DNA of 64,000 bases from Pelagibacterales bacterium SAG-MED50. GTDB taxonomy: Bacteria > Pseudomonadota > Alphaproteobacteria > Pelagibacterales > Pelagibacteraceae. The position numbers and the translations under genes were made by a program. This document shows, one piece after another, positions 46,284 to 56,480 of the stretch. The stretch lies in contig JACWER010000006.1 of the NCBI GenBank assembly GCA_014653385.1, forward strand, positions 1 through 64,000, in the 5' to 3' direction. Position 1 is the first letter of the stretch. Each line of letters begins with the position of its first letter. Below the pieces are notes generated by a model. That model saw only the letters and a program-made list of their open reading frames with translations, was not told where the DNA came from and did not search any database.

Positions 46284-48102
46284 TTGCTGTTTTTTTTATA
46301 AACTTCTTTTTAAAGTATGGTTTCTTTTTAAAAGGTTTTTTATGAAATTTTTTAGCCTCTTTCTTATCAATAATTTTATCTTCTTTAATTTGAATTTCTA
46401 AATTTTTTAATTTTTCGAAATGTTCAATTAATTCAATTGTTTTTTTTGATTTATTTTGAATATTTATAATATACTCTGGAATAATAAGTTTAGGATCACT
46501 AACAATATCTATTATCATTTTATTTTTCTTTTCAAAATAAGTTAAATCATCAACAAAATTTTCTTTTAAAAAATCAGAGATCTTTTCACAGACTCTAAGT
46601 TCAACAAATTTAGCTTTGTTAATAACTGCATTTAACTCCACTGTTTTAAGTAATTTTTGAGCAAATGACTCATCTGTAAGAGTTACCTTCCATTTTATTG
46701 CACTTTCTCTTAACCTTTGTCTAGACATTTCAAGAAGACCAAAATTGCTTATTCTTCCAATTTGAATTCTAGCTCTGTCAGCTCTACATTTTTCTTTTAG
46801 CTTTCTCTCAACCAATCTTCTATTTCCATAACTAAGCATATCAATAAAGTCGATTATAATTAGACCAGATAAATCTCTAATTTTTATTTGTCTTGCAATT
46901 TCTTCAGCTGCCTCAATATTAGTATCTAATGCCGTGCTTTCAACATTTTTACCTTTAATAGAACTACCAGAATTTATATCAATTGAAACAAGTGCTTCAG
47001 TGGGATTTATTACCAAATATCCTCCTGATTTTAGTTTTATCTCAGAGTCAAATATTTGGTTTAATTTTTGTTCAATTTTTTCTTCAATAAATAATGGAAC
47101 TTTTCCTCTGTATTTTTTTACTTTCTTAACACCTGATGGCATGATCATTTTCATAAAAGTTTGCGCTTTTTTATAACCCTCATTACCTTCAACTATTATG
47201 CTTTGAGTGGTGTCATCAAACATATCTCTTAAAGTTCTTTTTATAATCTCGCTTTCTTGATGAATTAATGATGGAGCTATAGAATTGATAGCAGTATCTT
47301 TAATTTGACTCCATGTTTTGATAAGAGTTTCCAAATCATTTTTAATTTCATTTTTAGTTTTATTGCTTCCAGCAGTTCTAACAATCAAACCCATTTCCTT
47401 TGGAATCTCAATTTCGTTCAGTATAGTTCTTATTTTTTTTCTATCTGCTGGGTTAAATATTTTACGAGATATCCCACCTCCTTTTGGAGTATTGGGCATT
47501 AATACAATATATTTACCAGCAATTGAAATAAACGTACTAAGAGCTGCTCCTTTTTGTCCCCGCTCATCTTTGATGACTTGTACTAAGATGACTTGATTAG
47601 GTTTTATAACTTCCTGTATCTTATACCTTTTAAACTTAAACTTGATTTCTTTCTTTTTGTCTTTTTCCTCACTTATATCATCTTTATCTTCAGAGTCGTT
47701 TTCGTTTTCTTCGACTGGATCTTTTTCAATATTAATAGGATCGTCAATTTCAAGTTTTCCTTCAGCAATATTTTCTTCTTCCTTTGCCTCAACCTTTTTA
47801 GAAAGTTCTTCTCGAGCCCTTTCTTCCTCTTCTTTAATTCTATCTAAATCTGTTTTTGGTATTTGATAATAATCAGATTGAATATCATTAAAAGATAGAA
47901 ATCCGTGTCGCTCACGTCCAAAATCAATAAATGCAGCTTGAAGAGATGGTTCTATTCTACTTACTTTACCAAGATATATATTATTCTTTATTAAATTATT
48001 TTTTAAACCTTCATACTCGTAGTCTTCAATATTTTCATCTGATTTAAGAACAACTCTCGTTTCGTTAGGATGTGATGCATCGATGTATAAATTTTTTCCC
48101 AT
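46276..48102 (-). CDS. rne: RNase E/G family endoribonuclease
   Basis: A 608-aa endoribonuclease of the RNase E/G family that would process rRNA, tRNA and mRNA. The S1 domain (about residues 30-200, with a very acidic insertion around 95-155), a 5'-sensor region, and the DNase I-like catalytic part with [33 protein letters not shown] are visible. The zinc-link CxxC motif that normally follows the QRLR segment is missing; here [18 protein letters not shown] runs on with no cysteine pair. The C-terminal degradosome scaffold is also much reduced, to a lysine-rich tail of about 40 residues. Confidence 0.92.
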   Translation of the reverse strand: MGKNLYIDASHPNETRVVLKSDENIEDYEYEGLKNNLIKNNIYLGKVSRIEPSLQAAFIDFGRERHGFLSFNDIQSDYYQIPKTDLDRIKEEEERAREELSKKVEAKEEENIAEGKLEIDDPINIEKDPVEENENDSEDKDDISEEKDKKKEIKFKFKRYKIQEVIKPNQVILVQVIKDERGQKGAALSTFISIAGKYIVLMPNTPKGGGISRKIFNPADRKKIRTILNEIEIPKEMGLIVRTAGSNKTKNEIKNDLETLIKTWSQIKDTAINSIAPSLIHQESEIIKRTLRDMFDDTTQSIIVEGNEGYKKAQTFMKMIMPSGVKKVKKYRGKVPLFIEEKIEQKLNQIFDSEIKLKSGGYLVINPTEALVSIDINSGSSIKGKNVESTALDTNIEAAEEIARQIKIRDLSGLIIIDFIDMLSYGNRRLVERKLKEKCRADRARIQIGRISNFGLLEMSRQRLRESAIKWKVTLTDESFAQKLLKTVELNAVINKAKFVELRVCEKISDFLKENFVDDLTYFEKKNKMIIDIVSDPKLIIPEYIINIQNKSKKTIELIEHFEKLKNLEIQIKEDKIIDKKEAKKFHKKPFKKKPYFKKKFIKKTATI

Positions 48103-48191
48103 AATAGTTTGATTAATTGATTCATTTAGTATTTTAAGTGTTTATAAAATTTTGTTTAATTCTAGTGCCTTATCTTTAACAAATTCCACGA

Positions 48192-48197
48192 TATAAT
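48192..48197 (+). promoter_or_regulatory. Candidate -10 element for mrcA
   Basis: A perfect TATAAT sits 10 bases before the mrcA ATG (48207). No good -35 is seen at 16-18 bases upstream (best is CTTATC). If used, the transcript would begin only a few bases before the start codon and be nearly leaderless, since no Shine-Dalgarno sequence is seen. Confidence 0.3.
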
Positions 48198-48206
48198 GGA
48201 AATAAA

Positions 48207-50543
48207 ATGAATAAAATACTTAGAAATACACTATTTATATCATTATCTTTTCTTTTATTACTGAGTGTTTTGATATTAGGAATTTTATGGTCTTATTCAA
48301 ACAATATTCCAGATTATAGATTTCTTAAAAGTTACAAGCCACCCGTATCAAGCAAAGTATACTCAGGCGAAGGGGAGCTTGTTGCAGATTTTTCAAAAGA
48401 AAAAAGGATATTTGTTCCATTTAACTCAATTCCTAAAAATGTAATTAACTCATTTTTATCAGCAGAAGATAAAAACTTTTTTTCTCATCCAGGTGTTGAT
48501 GCAAAAGGGGTTTTGAGAGCAGTAATTAACAATATTTCAAACTTACTTTCATCTAAAAGACTTGAAGGTGCTTCAACCATAACTCAACAAGTAGCTAAAA
48601 ATTTTTTACTAAATAATGAAGTTAGTATTAATAGGAAAATAAAAGAAGCTATTTTAGCGTTTAGAATAGAAAGGGCACTATCTAAACAAAGAATATTAGA
48701 ACTTTATTTAAATCAAATTTATCTGGGTAGTGGAGCATATGGAGTAGCTGCAGCCAGTTTAGAATATTTTGACAAATCTATTCAAGATTTAGATTATGCA
48801 GAGGCTGCCCTTTTAGCAGCACTTCCAAAGGCACCAAGTAGATATAATCCTTATCAAAATAATGATTTAGCTAAATTTAGAAGAGATCTAGTCTTAAAAA
48901 ACTTATTTGAAAATAAATATATAGATATGGAGGAGTATAATCATCTTAAAAATAAAAAAATTATACTAAATAAAAAAAAAAAATTTTTTTTAGAAGATGC
49001 ACAATATTATATTGAGGATGTTCGAAAAAATGTAATTGACACTTTTACTTATGATAAAGTTTACAAACAAGGATTTAATATAAACACCCCAATAAATTTA
49101 GAATTTCAAAAGATAGCAACTGAAACATTAAGGAATGGATTATTATCCTATGACAAAAGAAAAGGTTGGAGAGGAGCTCTTGATAATAAAAAATACTCAA
49201 AAAATTGGAATAAAAATCTTGATAAATTTTATTTAGAGGATTCAATTAGTTGGGAATTAGCAATTGTAAAAAAAATAAACAAATTTTCAGCAAATATTGA
49301 AACTGAAAATAAATTAAATGGAAAAATTGAATTCAAAGATATTTCTTGGACCAAAAAAGAATTTAATACATTGTTGAAGGTTGGTGACATAATTTATGTA
49401 AAAAAAGTTGGTGATAAAAACTTTAGCTTAAAACAATTACCAGAAGTAAATGGTGGAATAGTTGTTATGGATCCTTACACAGGACGTGTATTAGCTTTAA
49501 GTGGTGGCTTTAGTTTTAAAAAAAGTGAATTTAACCGAGCAACTCAAGCATTAAGACAACCTGGCTCTGCTTTTAAACCATTTGTATATGCTTTGGCTCT
49601 AGAAAATAATTATACTCCAACATCTTTGATTTTAGATGCTCCTATTGTTTTGGATCAAGGAGAAGATCTTAAAATGTGGAAACCAGAAAATTATGGAAAA
49701 AAATTTTATGGACCATCAACTTTGAGAGTTGGACTAGAAAAATCAAGAAATTTGATGACAGTGAGAATAGCTCAAGACTTAGGCCTTAAAAAGATTATAA
49801 ATTTTTCTGAAAATCTTGGTATATACGATAATCCTGAAGAACTTTTGTCTATTTCACTTGGTTCTGCTGAAACAACATTATTAAAACTAACTTCGGCTTA
49901 TTCAGTGTTTGTTAATGGTGGTAAACTTGTTGATCCAATATTAATTGATAGAATTCAAGATAGTGAGGGAAAAACTATTTTTAATAATGATAAAAGAAAA
50001 TGTATTAATTGTGATCATATTTCTTACTTAGGAGAAGATTACCCAATTGTAAAAGATGATTATAAAAAGATTTTTTCTTCCCAAACATCTTATCAAATGA
50101 CCTCAATACTAGAAGGAGTTGTTCAAAGAGGAACAGCTAAAAAATTAAGAGATCTTAAATTAAATATTGCAGGAAAAACAGGTACTACAAATAAAAATAC
50201 AGATACATGGTTTGTAGGATATACATCTAATCTTTTAATTGGAGTTTATGTTGGTCTAGATAATCCTTCACCACTAGGTAGATACGAAACTGGTTCAAAA
50301 ACGGCTTTACCTATTTTTAAAGAATTTGTTAAAAAAACTGTTAATAAATCGGACGCAAGACCTTTTAAAGCAGCTGAAGGAATAATAATGATGGTAGTTG
50401 ATCCTAATACTGGTCAAAAAGTAAAATTTAATTCTAAAAATACCATTATTGAAGTCTATAAAAACAAAAATGTGATTGATGGAAAAGTTTTATATTCAAA
50501 TAATGATAGATTAGAGACTAATAATATATTAAAGTTTTATTAA
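48207..50543 (+). CDS. mrcA: Penicillin-binding protein 1A (PBP1A)
   Basis: Bifunctional peptidoglycan glycosyltransferase/transpeptidase, 778 aa. A single membrane anchor (ISLSFLLLLSVLILGILW) is followed by the glycosyltransferase domain with FLSAEDKNFFSHPGVD and EGASTITQQVAKNFLL, and by the transpeptidase domain with SxxK in RQPGSAFKPF near 450, SRN near 510 and KTGTT near 652. The divergent neighbour is the RNase E/G gene, and the 3' stop shares bases with the prfB start (TAATG). It contains an A12T8 tract (48972-48991). Confidence 0.95.
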   Translation: MNKILRNTLFISLSFLLLLSVLILGILWSYSNNIPDYRFLKSYKPPVSSKVYSGEGELVADFSKEKRIFVPFNSIPKNVINSFLSAEDKNFFSHPGVDAKGVLRAVINNISNLLSSKRLEGASTITQQVAKNFLLNNEVSINRKIKEAILAFRIERALSKQRILELYLNQIYLGSGAYGVAAASLEYFDKSIQDLDYAEAALLAALPKAPSRYNPYQNNDLAKFRRDLVLKNLFENKYIDMEEYNHLKNKKIILNKKKKFFLEDAQYYIEDVRKNVIDTFTYDKVYKQGFNINTPINLEFQKIATETLRNGLLSYDKRKGWRGALDNKKYSKNWNKNLDKFYLEDSISWELAIVKKINKFSANIETENKLNGKIEFKDISWTKKEFNTLLKVGDIIYVKKVGDKNFSLKQLPEVNGGIVVMDPYTGRVLALSGGFSFKKSEFNRATQALRQPGSAFKPFVYALALENNYTPTSLILDAPIVLDQGEDLKMWKPENYGKKFYGPSTLRVGLEKSRNLMTVRIAQDLGLKKIINFSENLGIYDNPEELLSISLGSAETTLLKLTSAYSVFVNGGKLVDPILIDRIQDSEGKTIFNNDKRKCINCDHISYLGEDYPIVKDDYKKIFSSQTSYQMTSILEGVVQRGTAKKLRDLKLNIAGKTGTTNKNTDTWFVGYTSNLLIGVYVGLDNPSPLGRYETGSKTALPIFKEFVKKTVNKSDARPFKAAEGIIMMVVDPNTGQKVKFNSKNTIIEVYKNKNVIDGKVLYSNNDRLETNNILKFY

Positions 50544-51638
50544 TGGACGATAAATACCAAGATTACAAAAAAGAAATAGAAAAAATTAACTATAGAGTTA
50601 AGGAGTATCTTTGAAAAAAATGATATTGACTCAAAACTTGAAAAATTAAACACTAAAATGTTGGAAGCCAATTTTTGGCAAGACAAAGATAACTCAAAAA
50701 AAGTAATTAAAGAAAAGAAACTATTTGAAGATCTATTAAATACTTACAAAGTATCAATTGAACAACTTTCAGATTTAGATGATTTAAGCGAGTTAGCCTT
50801 GGAAGAAAAAAATGACTCTGTTAAAAAGGAAGTATTACTAAATATAAAAGAACTTAGAGCTTCAGTAAAAAAAAATGAAATTAAATGTTTTTTATCAAAC
50901 GAAGCAGACCCTCTTGACTGTTATATAGAAATACACGCAGGTGCAGGCGGAACGGAGAGCCAAGATTGGGCAGAAATGTTAAGAAAAATGTACTTAAAAT
51001 GGGCAGATCAAAAAAGTTTTAAATCAAATTTAATTAGTGAGCACAAAGGTGATGAAGCTGGAATAAAATCATCAACAATTAAAGTTGAGGGTGATTATGT
51101 TTTTGGCTGGCTTAAAAAAGAATCTGGAATTCATAGATTGGTCAGAATATCTCCATTTGATTCAGGAGCTAGACGTCATACAAGTTTTGCAAGTATATGG
51201 GTATATCCGGTAGTTGATCAAAATATCAACATCGAAATAATTGAAAAGGATTTAAGAATCGATACGTATAGATCAAGTGGAGCAGGTGGCCAGCACGTAA
51301 ATACCACTGATAGTGCTGTAAGAATTACGCATTTACCCTCAAAAATTGTAGTTCAATGTCAAAATGAAAGATCTCAACATAAAAACAAAGAAACATGCAT
51401 GAACATGCTAAAAGCAAGGCTATATGATCATGAAATTAAAAAAAAAGAACAGGAAAATCAAAATACAGAAAATTCTAAATCTGAAATTGGATGGGGTCAC
51501 CAAATAAGATCGTATGTTTTACAACCCTATAGGCTTGTAAAAGACAATAGAACAAACTTTGAAAGCACAAACCCAGATAAAGTTTTAGATGGAGAATTAG
51601 ATGAATTTTTAGAACAATCTCTATACCAAATCAAATGA
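50543..51638 (+). CDS. prfB: PrfB, peptide chain release factor 2 (with programmed +1 frameshift)
   Basis: RF2 ends translation at UGA and UAA. The ORF track begins at 50658, but the real gene starts at the ATG at 50543, sharing bases with the mrcA stop. After 23 codons the sequence AAGGAGTATCTTTGA holds a Shine-Dalgarno-like stimulator, a CTT slip codon and an in-frame TGA at 50612-50614. Shifting +1 at CTT reads on in the frame of the listed ORF (EKNDIDSKLEKLN...), for about 364 aa in total, the usual RF2 length. GGQ is seen in SSGAGGQHVN, and the UGA-recognising SPF tripeptide in RISPFDSGARRH. Low RF2 is expected to increase its own frameshifting. Confidence 0.95.
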
Positions 51639-54058
51639 GAAAAAAAATTTTAAAATACATATTTATATCAATAGGAGCTTTAGTTTTATTAATAATTTAT
51701 TTAAGCACTATTGGTATTGAAACAGAAATGTTTAACAAACAAATCCAAGATCTTGTAAAGCAAAAAAATGATAAACTTGATACAAGTTTAAAAAAAATAA
51801 AACTTACCTTAGACCCATTAAATTTTAAGATTAATGCAAAAACAATTGATACTAAAATAACTTTTAAAGGTAAGCCGATTGAAATTGAATATATCAAAAC
51901 TCAAATATCACTAAATTCATTAATCAAAAGTCAATTAGTTACCTCCCAAATAGAAATATCAACCAAACTAATTTTACTTAAAAATTTTATATCATTTATA
52001 AGATCCATAGATAATAGACCTGAATTATTTTTTTTAGAAAGATTTATAAAGAAAGGATATTTAATAGCAGATTTTAAATTTAACTTTGATGAGTTTGGTG
52101 TAATCAAAAAAGATTATAAAGTTAATGGGTTACTAAAAGAAGGTGAAATTAGTATTTTTAAAAAAAACAAATTAGAAAAAATAAATTTTCTTTTTAATAT
52201 TACAGAAAATAATTTTAATTTTAGAAATATTAGTTTTGATACAAATAACATCAATTTTTTATCTGAGAAATTAAATGTACAAAAAGACAAAAAAAATTAT
52301 TTACTAGAAGGCACTATAAGAAATAAAAATTCAACTTTAAATGATCAATTACTTCAAATAATTAAATTAAGATATCCTCAGTTTGATCTAATAAATACAA
52401 ATTTTGAGTCTAAAAATGACTTTTCATTTAATATTAATAACAAGTTTAAAGTTAAGAATTTAGAGATAGATTCAAGTATTTTAATTGACAGTTCACAGCT
52501 TAAAAAAAATAATTTAATTAGTCAAAATTTCATTGAAATTAATGACTTAATTGACATAAAAGATCATAAGATAAATGTATCTTATGCTAATAAAAAAATA
52601 TCCATTAAAGGAAAAGGTCAAGTTAAAATTCAAAATAAATTTGAACTTATTGATTATGAGATAATAAATAACGGTTCTGATTTAAACTTAGTATCAAATA
52701 TAGAATTAAAGGAATTAAATATTAAAAACCAAAGTTCAATTAAAGAATATTTACCTAAAACAAAAGAAATCTTAAATCTAAAAGATCATAAAATTGAATT
52801 AAATTATCAAGATAATGTTATATCACTAAAAGGCTTAGGAAAGATTAAATTAGATAAAGAATTAAATAGAATAGAATATTTTTTTTCAAAAAAAGATAAA
52901 AAATATAATTTTAAAACTGCTTTAGATATTAATGATACTCCAATAAAGATAGATATTATTAATTATAAAAAAGATAAAGATTTAAATTCTCAATTAAAAA
53001 TTAATGGAAATTATAATAAAAAATTTGGGCTTAATTTAAAAAAAGTTAGCCTTTTATCAAAAAATAATAGCTTGATAGCTAATGATTTAAAAATAGATAA
53101 AAATAACAAATTATCTAAAGTTGATAAAATTGATTTAGATTATTTTGATAATGACAACCTAAGAAATAAATATGTGCTTAGTAGAGTTAAAAATAACAAT
53201 TATGAGGTAAAAGGATCATTATTAAATGCTGATACCATCATTACGAACATGTTAGAAAGTAAAGACGATCGGCAACTAGATACTTTTAAAGAAAATATAA
53301 ATATAACTTTAAATTTTTCTAATGTTTATCTTGATAATGAATATGTTGTTAAAAATTTAAATGGTAAGATTAGAATTATAGATAATAAAGTAGATCAAGC
53401 AAATATAACTGCACTATTTGACAATAATGAAAATTTCTCATTTACCATAAATACTAAAAATGATGAAAAAATTACCACTTTATTTTCATCAAAAGCTAAA
53501 CCGCTTGTAAAAAGATATAAATTCATAAAAGGTTTTGAGGATAGCAGTGAAGGATATTTAGATTTTTATTCTTCAAAAAAAGATGGTGTTTCAAATTCAA
53601 AATTGATTATAGACAATTTTAAAGTCAAAGAAATTCCAGCTTTAGCAAAGTTACTGTCGTTAGCTTCTCTTCAAGGTATAGCAGATTTACTAACTGGAGA
53701 AGGTATTAGGTTTACAGATTTTGAAATGAATTTTACAAATAAAAATAAACTTATGACGATTCAAGAGTTGTATGCAATTGGACCAGCAATATCCATTTTA
53801 ATTGAAGGATATATTGAGAAAAATAGAATAATTAGTTTAAGAGGCACTTTGGTTCCTGCAACTACAATCAACAGATCTATCGCTTCGATTCCATTAATTG
53901 GAGATTTGCTTGTCGGGAAAAAAGTAGGTGAGGGTGTATTTGGAGTAAGTTTCAAAGTGAAGGGACCTCCAAAAAAACTTGAAACAACTGTAAATCCACT
54001 AAAAACATTAACTCCAAGATTTATAACTAGGACATTAGAAAAGATTAAAAAAGACTAG
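51635..54058 (+). CDS. AsmA/YhdP-like large exported protein (DUF3971-type)
   Basis: An 807-aa protein with a single N-terminal membrane anchor (IFISIGALVLLIIYL) and a long beta-rich region of repeated short strands, in which INLKDHKIELNYQDNVISLKGLGKIKL-type units recur (about 280-420). The C-terminus (IPALAKLLSLASLQGIADLLTGEGIRF ... AIGPAISILIEGYIE) is the AsmA-like C-terminal pattern. Homologues (YhdP, TamB, AsmA) are thought to form hydrophobic grooves that carry lipids between membranes. It overlaps prfB by four bases, so it is the last gene of mrcA-prfB-asmA-like. Confidence 0.82.
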   Translation: MRKKILKYIFISIGALVLLIIYLSTIGIETEMFNKQIQDLVKQKNDKLDTSLKKIKLTLDPLNFKINAKTIDTKITFKGKPIEIEYIKTQISLNSLIKSQLVTSQIEISTKLILLKNFISFIRSIDNRPELFFLERFIKKGYLIADFKFNFDEFGVIKKDYKVNGLLKEGEISIFKKNKLEKINFLFNITENNFNFRNISFDTNNINFLSEKLNVQKDKKNYLLEGTIRNKNSTLNDQLLQIIKLRYPQFDLINTNFESKNDFSFNINNKFKVKNLEIDSSILIDSSQLKKNNLISQNFIEINDLIDIKDHKINVSYANKKISIKGKGQVKIQNKFELIDYEIINNGSDLNLVSNIELKELNIKNQSSIKEYLPKTKEILNLKDHKIELNYQDNVISLKGLGKIKLDKELNRIEYFFSKKDKKYNFKTALDINDTPIKIDIINYKKDKDLNSQLKINGNYNKKFGLNLKKVSLLSKNNSLIANDLKIDKNNKLSKVDKIDLDYFDNDNLRNKYVLSRVKNNNYEVKGSLLNADTIITNMLESKDDRQLDTFKENINITLNFSNVYLDNEYVVKNLNGKIRIIDNKVDQANITALFDNNENFSFTINTKNDEKITTLFSSKAKPLVKRYKFIKGFEDSSEGYLDFYSSKKDGVSNSKLIIDNFKVKEIPALAKLLSLASLQGIADLLTGEGIRFTDFEMNFTNKNKLMTIQELYAIGPAISILIEGYIEKNRIISLRGTLVPATTINRSIASIPLIGDLLVGKKVGEGVFGVSFKVKGPPKKLETTVNPLKTLTPRFITRTLEKIKKD

Positions 54059-55284
54059 TCTAATTCAATTTTTATATGTCTTTTTTTTCCAATAGAAAGT
54101 TTAAGGTAGTTTTCATTAAAAAATTCATTTGTAATAAATAACTTCTCATCAGAGATAACTTTATCATTAATTTTTACAGCGTTACCCTTAATTAATCTTC
54201 TTATTTCGCTTTTAGATTTTTCTAATTTAGAAAGAATAATTAGATCAACTATATCTAATTTATTATTAATATTTTTTGAATTAATCTTTATAGAAGGTAA
54301 ACTTGATCCAAGTGAATTACCTGAAAATGCCTCTTTAGCAGCTTGTTCTGAATTATTGGCAGCATCTTTACCATGAAGCATTGAAGTCGTTTGATTAGCT
54401 AAAAGTATTTTTAAATCATTTATATTATCATTTTCAACTTTCTTGATATCTTCTATTTCCATATCTGTAAAATTTTTCAAAAATTTTATAACATCTCTAT
54501 CATCTGTATTTCTCCAAAATTGCCAATAGTCATAAGCAGATAAAAATTTTTCATCTAACCATATAGCCCCATTTTCAGATTTACCCATTTTGGCTCCTGT
54601 CGCCAGCGTAATTAAAGGTGTGGTAAGACCATAACTTTGTTTATTTGAATATCTTTTGATAAGCTCTACCCCATTGACAATATTTCCCCATTGATCCGAG
54701 CCACCAATTTGTAAAACACAATTTTCTTTTTTACTTAACTCTAAAAAATCATAAGCTTGTAAAATCATATAATTAAATTCCATGTAGCTTAAAGATTGTT
54801 CTCTATCTAATCTTAGTTTTACACTATCGAAAGTTAACATTCTATTTATTGTAAAATGTTTACCTATATCACGAAGAAAAGAGATATAATTCAAATTTTT
54901 AAGCCATGTATAATTATTTACAAAAATAGGTTTTATTTTAGGGTTATCATTATCTAAAAATTTTTTTAGTATATTCTTTATATTCTTTATATTTTTTTCA
55001 ATTTCTTCTTCACTTAATATTTTTCTTGTTTTATCTTTTCCAGAAGGGTCACCAATTCTAGTTGTGCCTCCACCAAGTAGCACAATTGGTCTATGACCAT
55101 TTTTTTGTAATAATCTGAGACACATGATTTGTAATAAGCTACCAACATGTAAGCTTTCGGCAGTACAATCAAATCCTATGTATGCTTTAATTTTTTCCTT
55201 GTCCATTAAACTAGACAATTCTACTTCATTTGTGCATTGGTAGAAGAAACCTCTATCTTTAAATTCTTTTAAAAATTTATTCAT
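54055..55284 (-). CDS. tyrS: TyrS, tyrosyl-tRNA synthetase
   Basis: Class I synthetase. I start it at the ATG at 55284 (MNKFLKEFKDRGF, 409 aa); the ORF-track start adds 16 residues of anomalous hydrophobic sequence. The HIGH-like segment ESLHVGSLLQIM near residue 46 and the KMSKS-like GAKMGKSENGAIWL near 225 are visible, followed by an S4-type RNA-binding domain at the C-terminus (SEIRRLIKGNAVKIND). The divergent neighbour is anmK, an arrangement conserved in Alphaproteobacteria; 47 bases separate the starts. Confidence 0.95.
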   Translation of the reverse strand: MNKFLKEFKDRGFFYQCTNEVELSSLMDKEKIKAYIGFDCTAESLHVGSLLQIMCLRLLQKNGHRPIVLLGGGTTRIGDPSGKDKTRKILSEEEIEKNIKNIKNILKKFLDNDNPKIKPIFVNNYTWLKNLNYISFLRDIGKHFTINRMLTFDSVKLRLDREQSLSYMEFNYMILQAYDFLELSKKENCVLQIGGSDQWGNIVNGVELIKRYSNKQSYGLTTPLITLATGAKMGKSENGAIWLDEKFLSAYDYWQFWRNTDDRDVIKFLKNFTDMEIEDIKKVENDNINDLKILLANQTTSMLHGKDAANNSEQAAKEAFSGNSLGSSLPSIKINSKNINNKLDIVDLIILSKLEKSKSEIRRLIKGNAVKINDKVISDEKLFITNEFFNENYLKLSIGKKRHIKIELD

Positions 55285-55331
55285 AAGTTTATAGTTACAC
55301 AATATACAAATTTTTATTAAAAAGAATATCA

Positions 55332-56480
55332 ATGAAAAATAAGTTATATACAGCTATTGGATTAATGAGCGGAACCTCAATGGATGGGGTAGATGTATCA
55401 TTGATTAGATCAGATGGATTTAATCGATTTACTAATATTTTAGATAAATATTTTGAATATAATGAAAGTTTACACCAAGAATTAATTGAATTAAGAAATT
55501 TAATTATAAATTTAGATGATTTAAAGAAGTTCACTTCTAGATTAAACAAGCTTGAGAGAGAAATTACTGTATTTCATAGCAAAATTGTCTGTGATTTGAG
55601 CTTAAAATATCAAGATAAGATAGATTTTGTTGGTTTTCACGGACAAACAATTTTTCATAACCCAAAACTAAAGATTTCAAAACAATTAGGAGACGGAAGG
55701 TTAATGTCTCAATTAGTCAAAAAAGAAGTTATTTATGATTTTAGACAAGAAGATATAGCAAATAAAGGCCAAGGTGCTCCATTAACTCCTATTTTTCATA
55801 ACTTATTGTCTAGAAGAATAAATGAAAAACACCAAATAAATTTTCCTATTTGTTTTCTAAATATTGGAGGAATTTCTAATATTACCAAAATAATTAAAAA
55901 AGATGAAAAATTGGAAGAGAACTTAGAAGCTTTTGACTCAGGTCCTGGTAATTGTATGATTGACGAATGGGTAAGAAAAAATTCAAAAAATAATTTTGAT
56001 GAGAATGGTTTAATTGCAAAATCAGGTAAAATTAATCAATTAATATTAAATCAAGTAATTGATAACTTCAAAATAGATAGTTTTGATAAATCTTTAGATG
56101 TTAAAGATTTTGATATTTCATTTGCAAGAGGGTTATCATTAGAAGATGGTTGCGCAACAATTACTAATTTTACAGCTTATCTTATAGCCAAAGGAATTGA
56201 ACATGCCGATCAAAATAATAATAAATCAATTAAGTATTTAATATGTGGTGGTGGCAGAAAAAATAGTTTTCTTATCAAAAATATTAAAGATTATTTAATT
56301 AACAAAAAAAATATAAGTTTAAGTTCTATTGATGATTATGATTTAGATGGAGATTATATTGAGTCACAGGCATTTGGTTATCTTGCTATAAGATCATTTT
56401 TAAATTTGCCAATTTCTTATCCAAAAACTACTGGTTGTGAAACTCCTACAGTGGGTGGCAATATAGTTAAAAACTTTTAA
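55332..56480 (+). CDS. anmK: AnmK, anhydro-N-acetylmuramic acid kinase
   Basis: AnmK opens and phosphorylates 1,6-anhydroMurNAc in cell-wall recycling. The 382-aa protein begins with GLMSGTSMDGVDVSLIR, the family's ATP-binding signature, and has FHGQTIFHNP near residue 98, ANKGQGAPLTPIFH near 145 and CFLNIGGISNITKI near 175. The C-terminal GCGETPTVGG-like segment reads GCETPTVGGN. It is convergent with the alpha/beta hydrolase gene (4-base overlap). Confidence 0.95.
   Translation: MKNKLYTAIGLMSGTSMDGVDVSLIRSDGFNRFTNILDKYFEYNESLHQELIELRNLIINLDDLKKFTSRLNKLEREITVFHSKIVCDLSLKYQDKIDFVGFHGQTIFHNPKLKISKQLGDGRLMSQLVKKEVIYDFRQEDIANKGQGAPLTPIFHNLLSRRINEKHQINFPICFLNIGGISNITKIIKKDEKLEENLEAFDSGPGNCMIDEWVRKNSKNNFDENGLIAKSGKINQLILNQVIDNFKIDSFDKSLDVKDFDISFARGLSLEDGCATITNFTAYLIAKGIEHADQNNNKSIKYLICGGGRKNSFLIKNIKDYLINKKNISLSSIDDYDLDGDYIESQAFGYLAIRSFLNLPISYPKTTGCETPTVGGNIVKNF

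Noticed and set aside
50658-51638. Annotated start of prfB at 50658
   Set aside because: Removes the N-terminal domain and ignores the frameshift cassette; the gene begins at 50543.
55295-55549. 84-aa minus-strand ORF
   Set aside because: Shadow of the anmK and tyrS starts.
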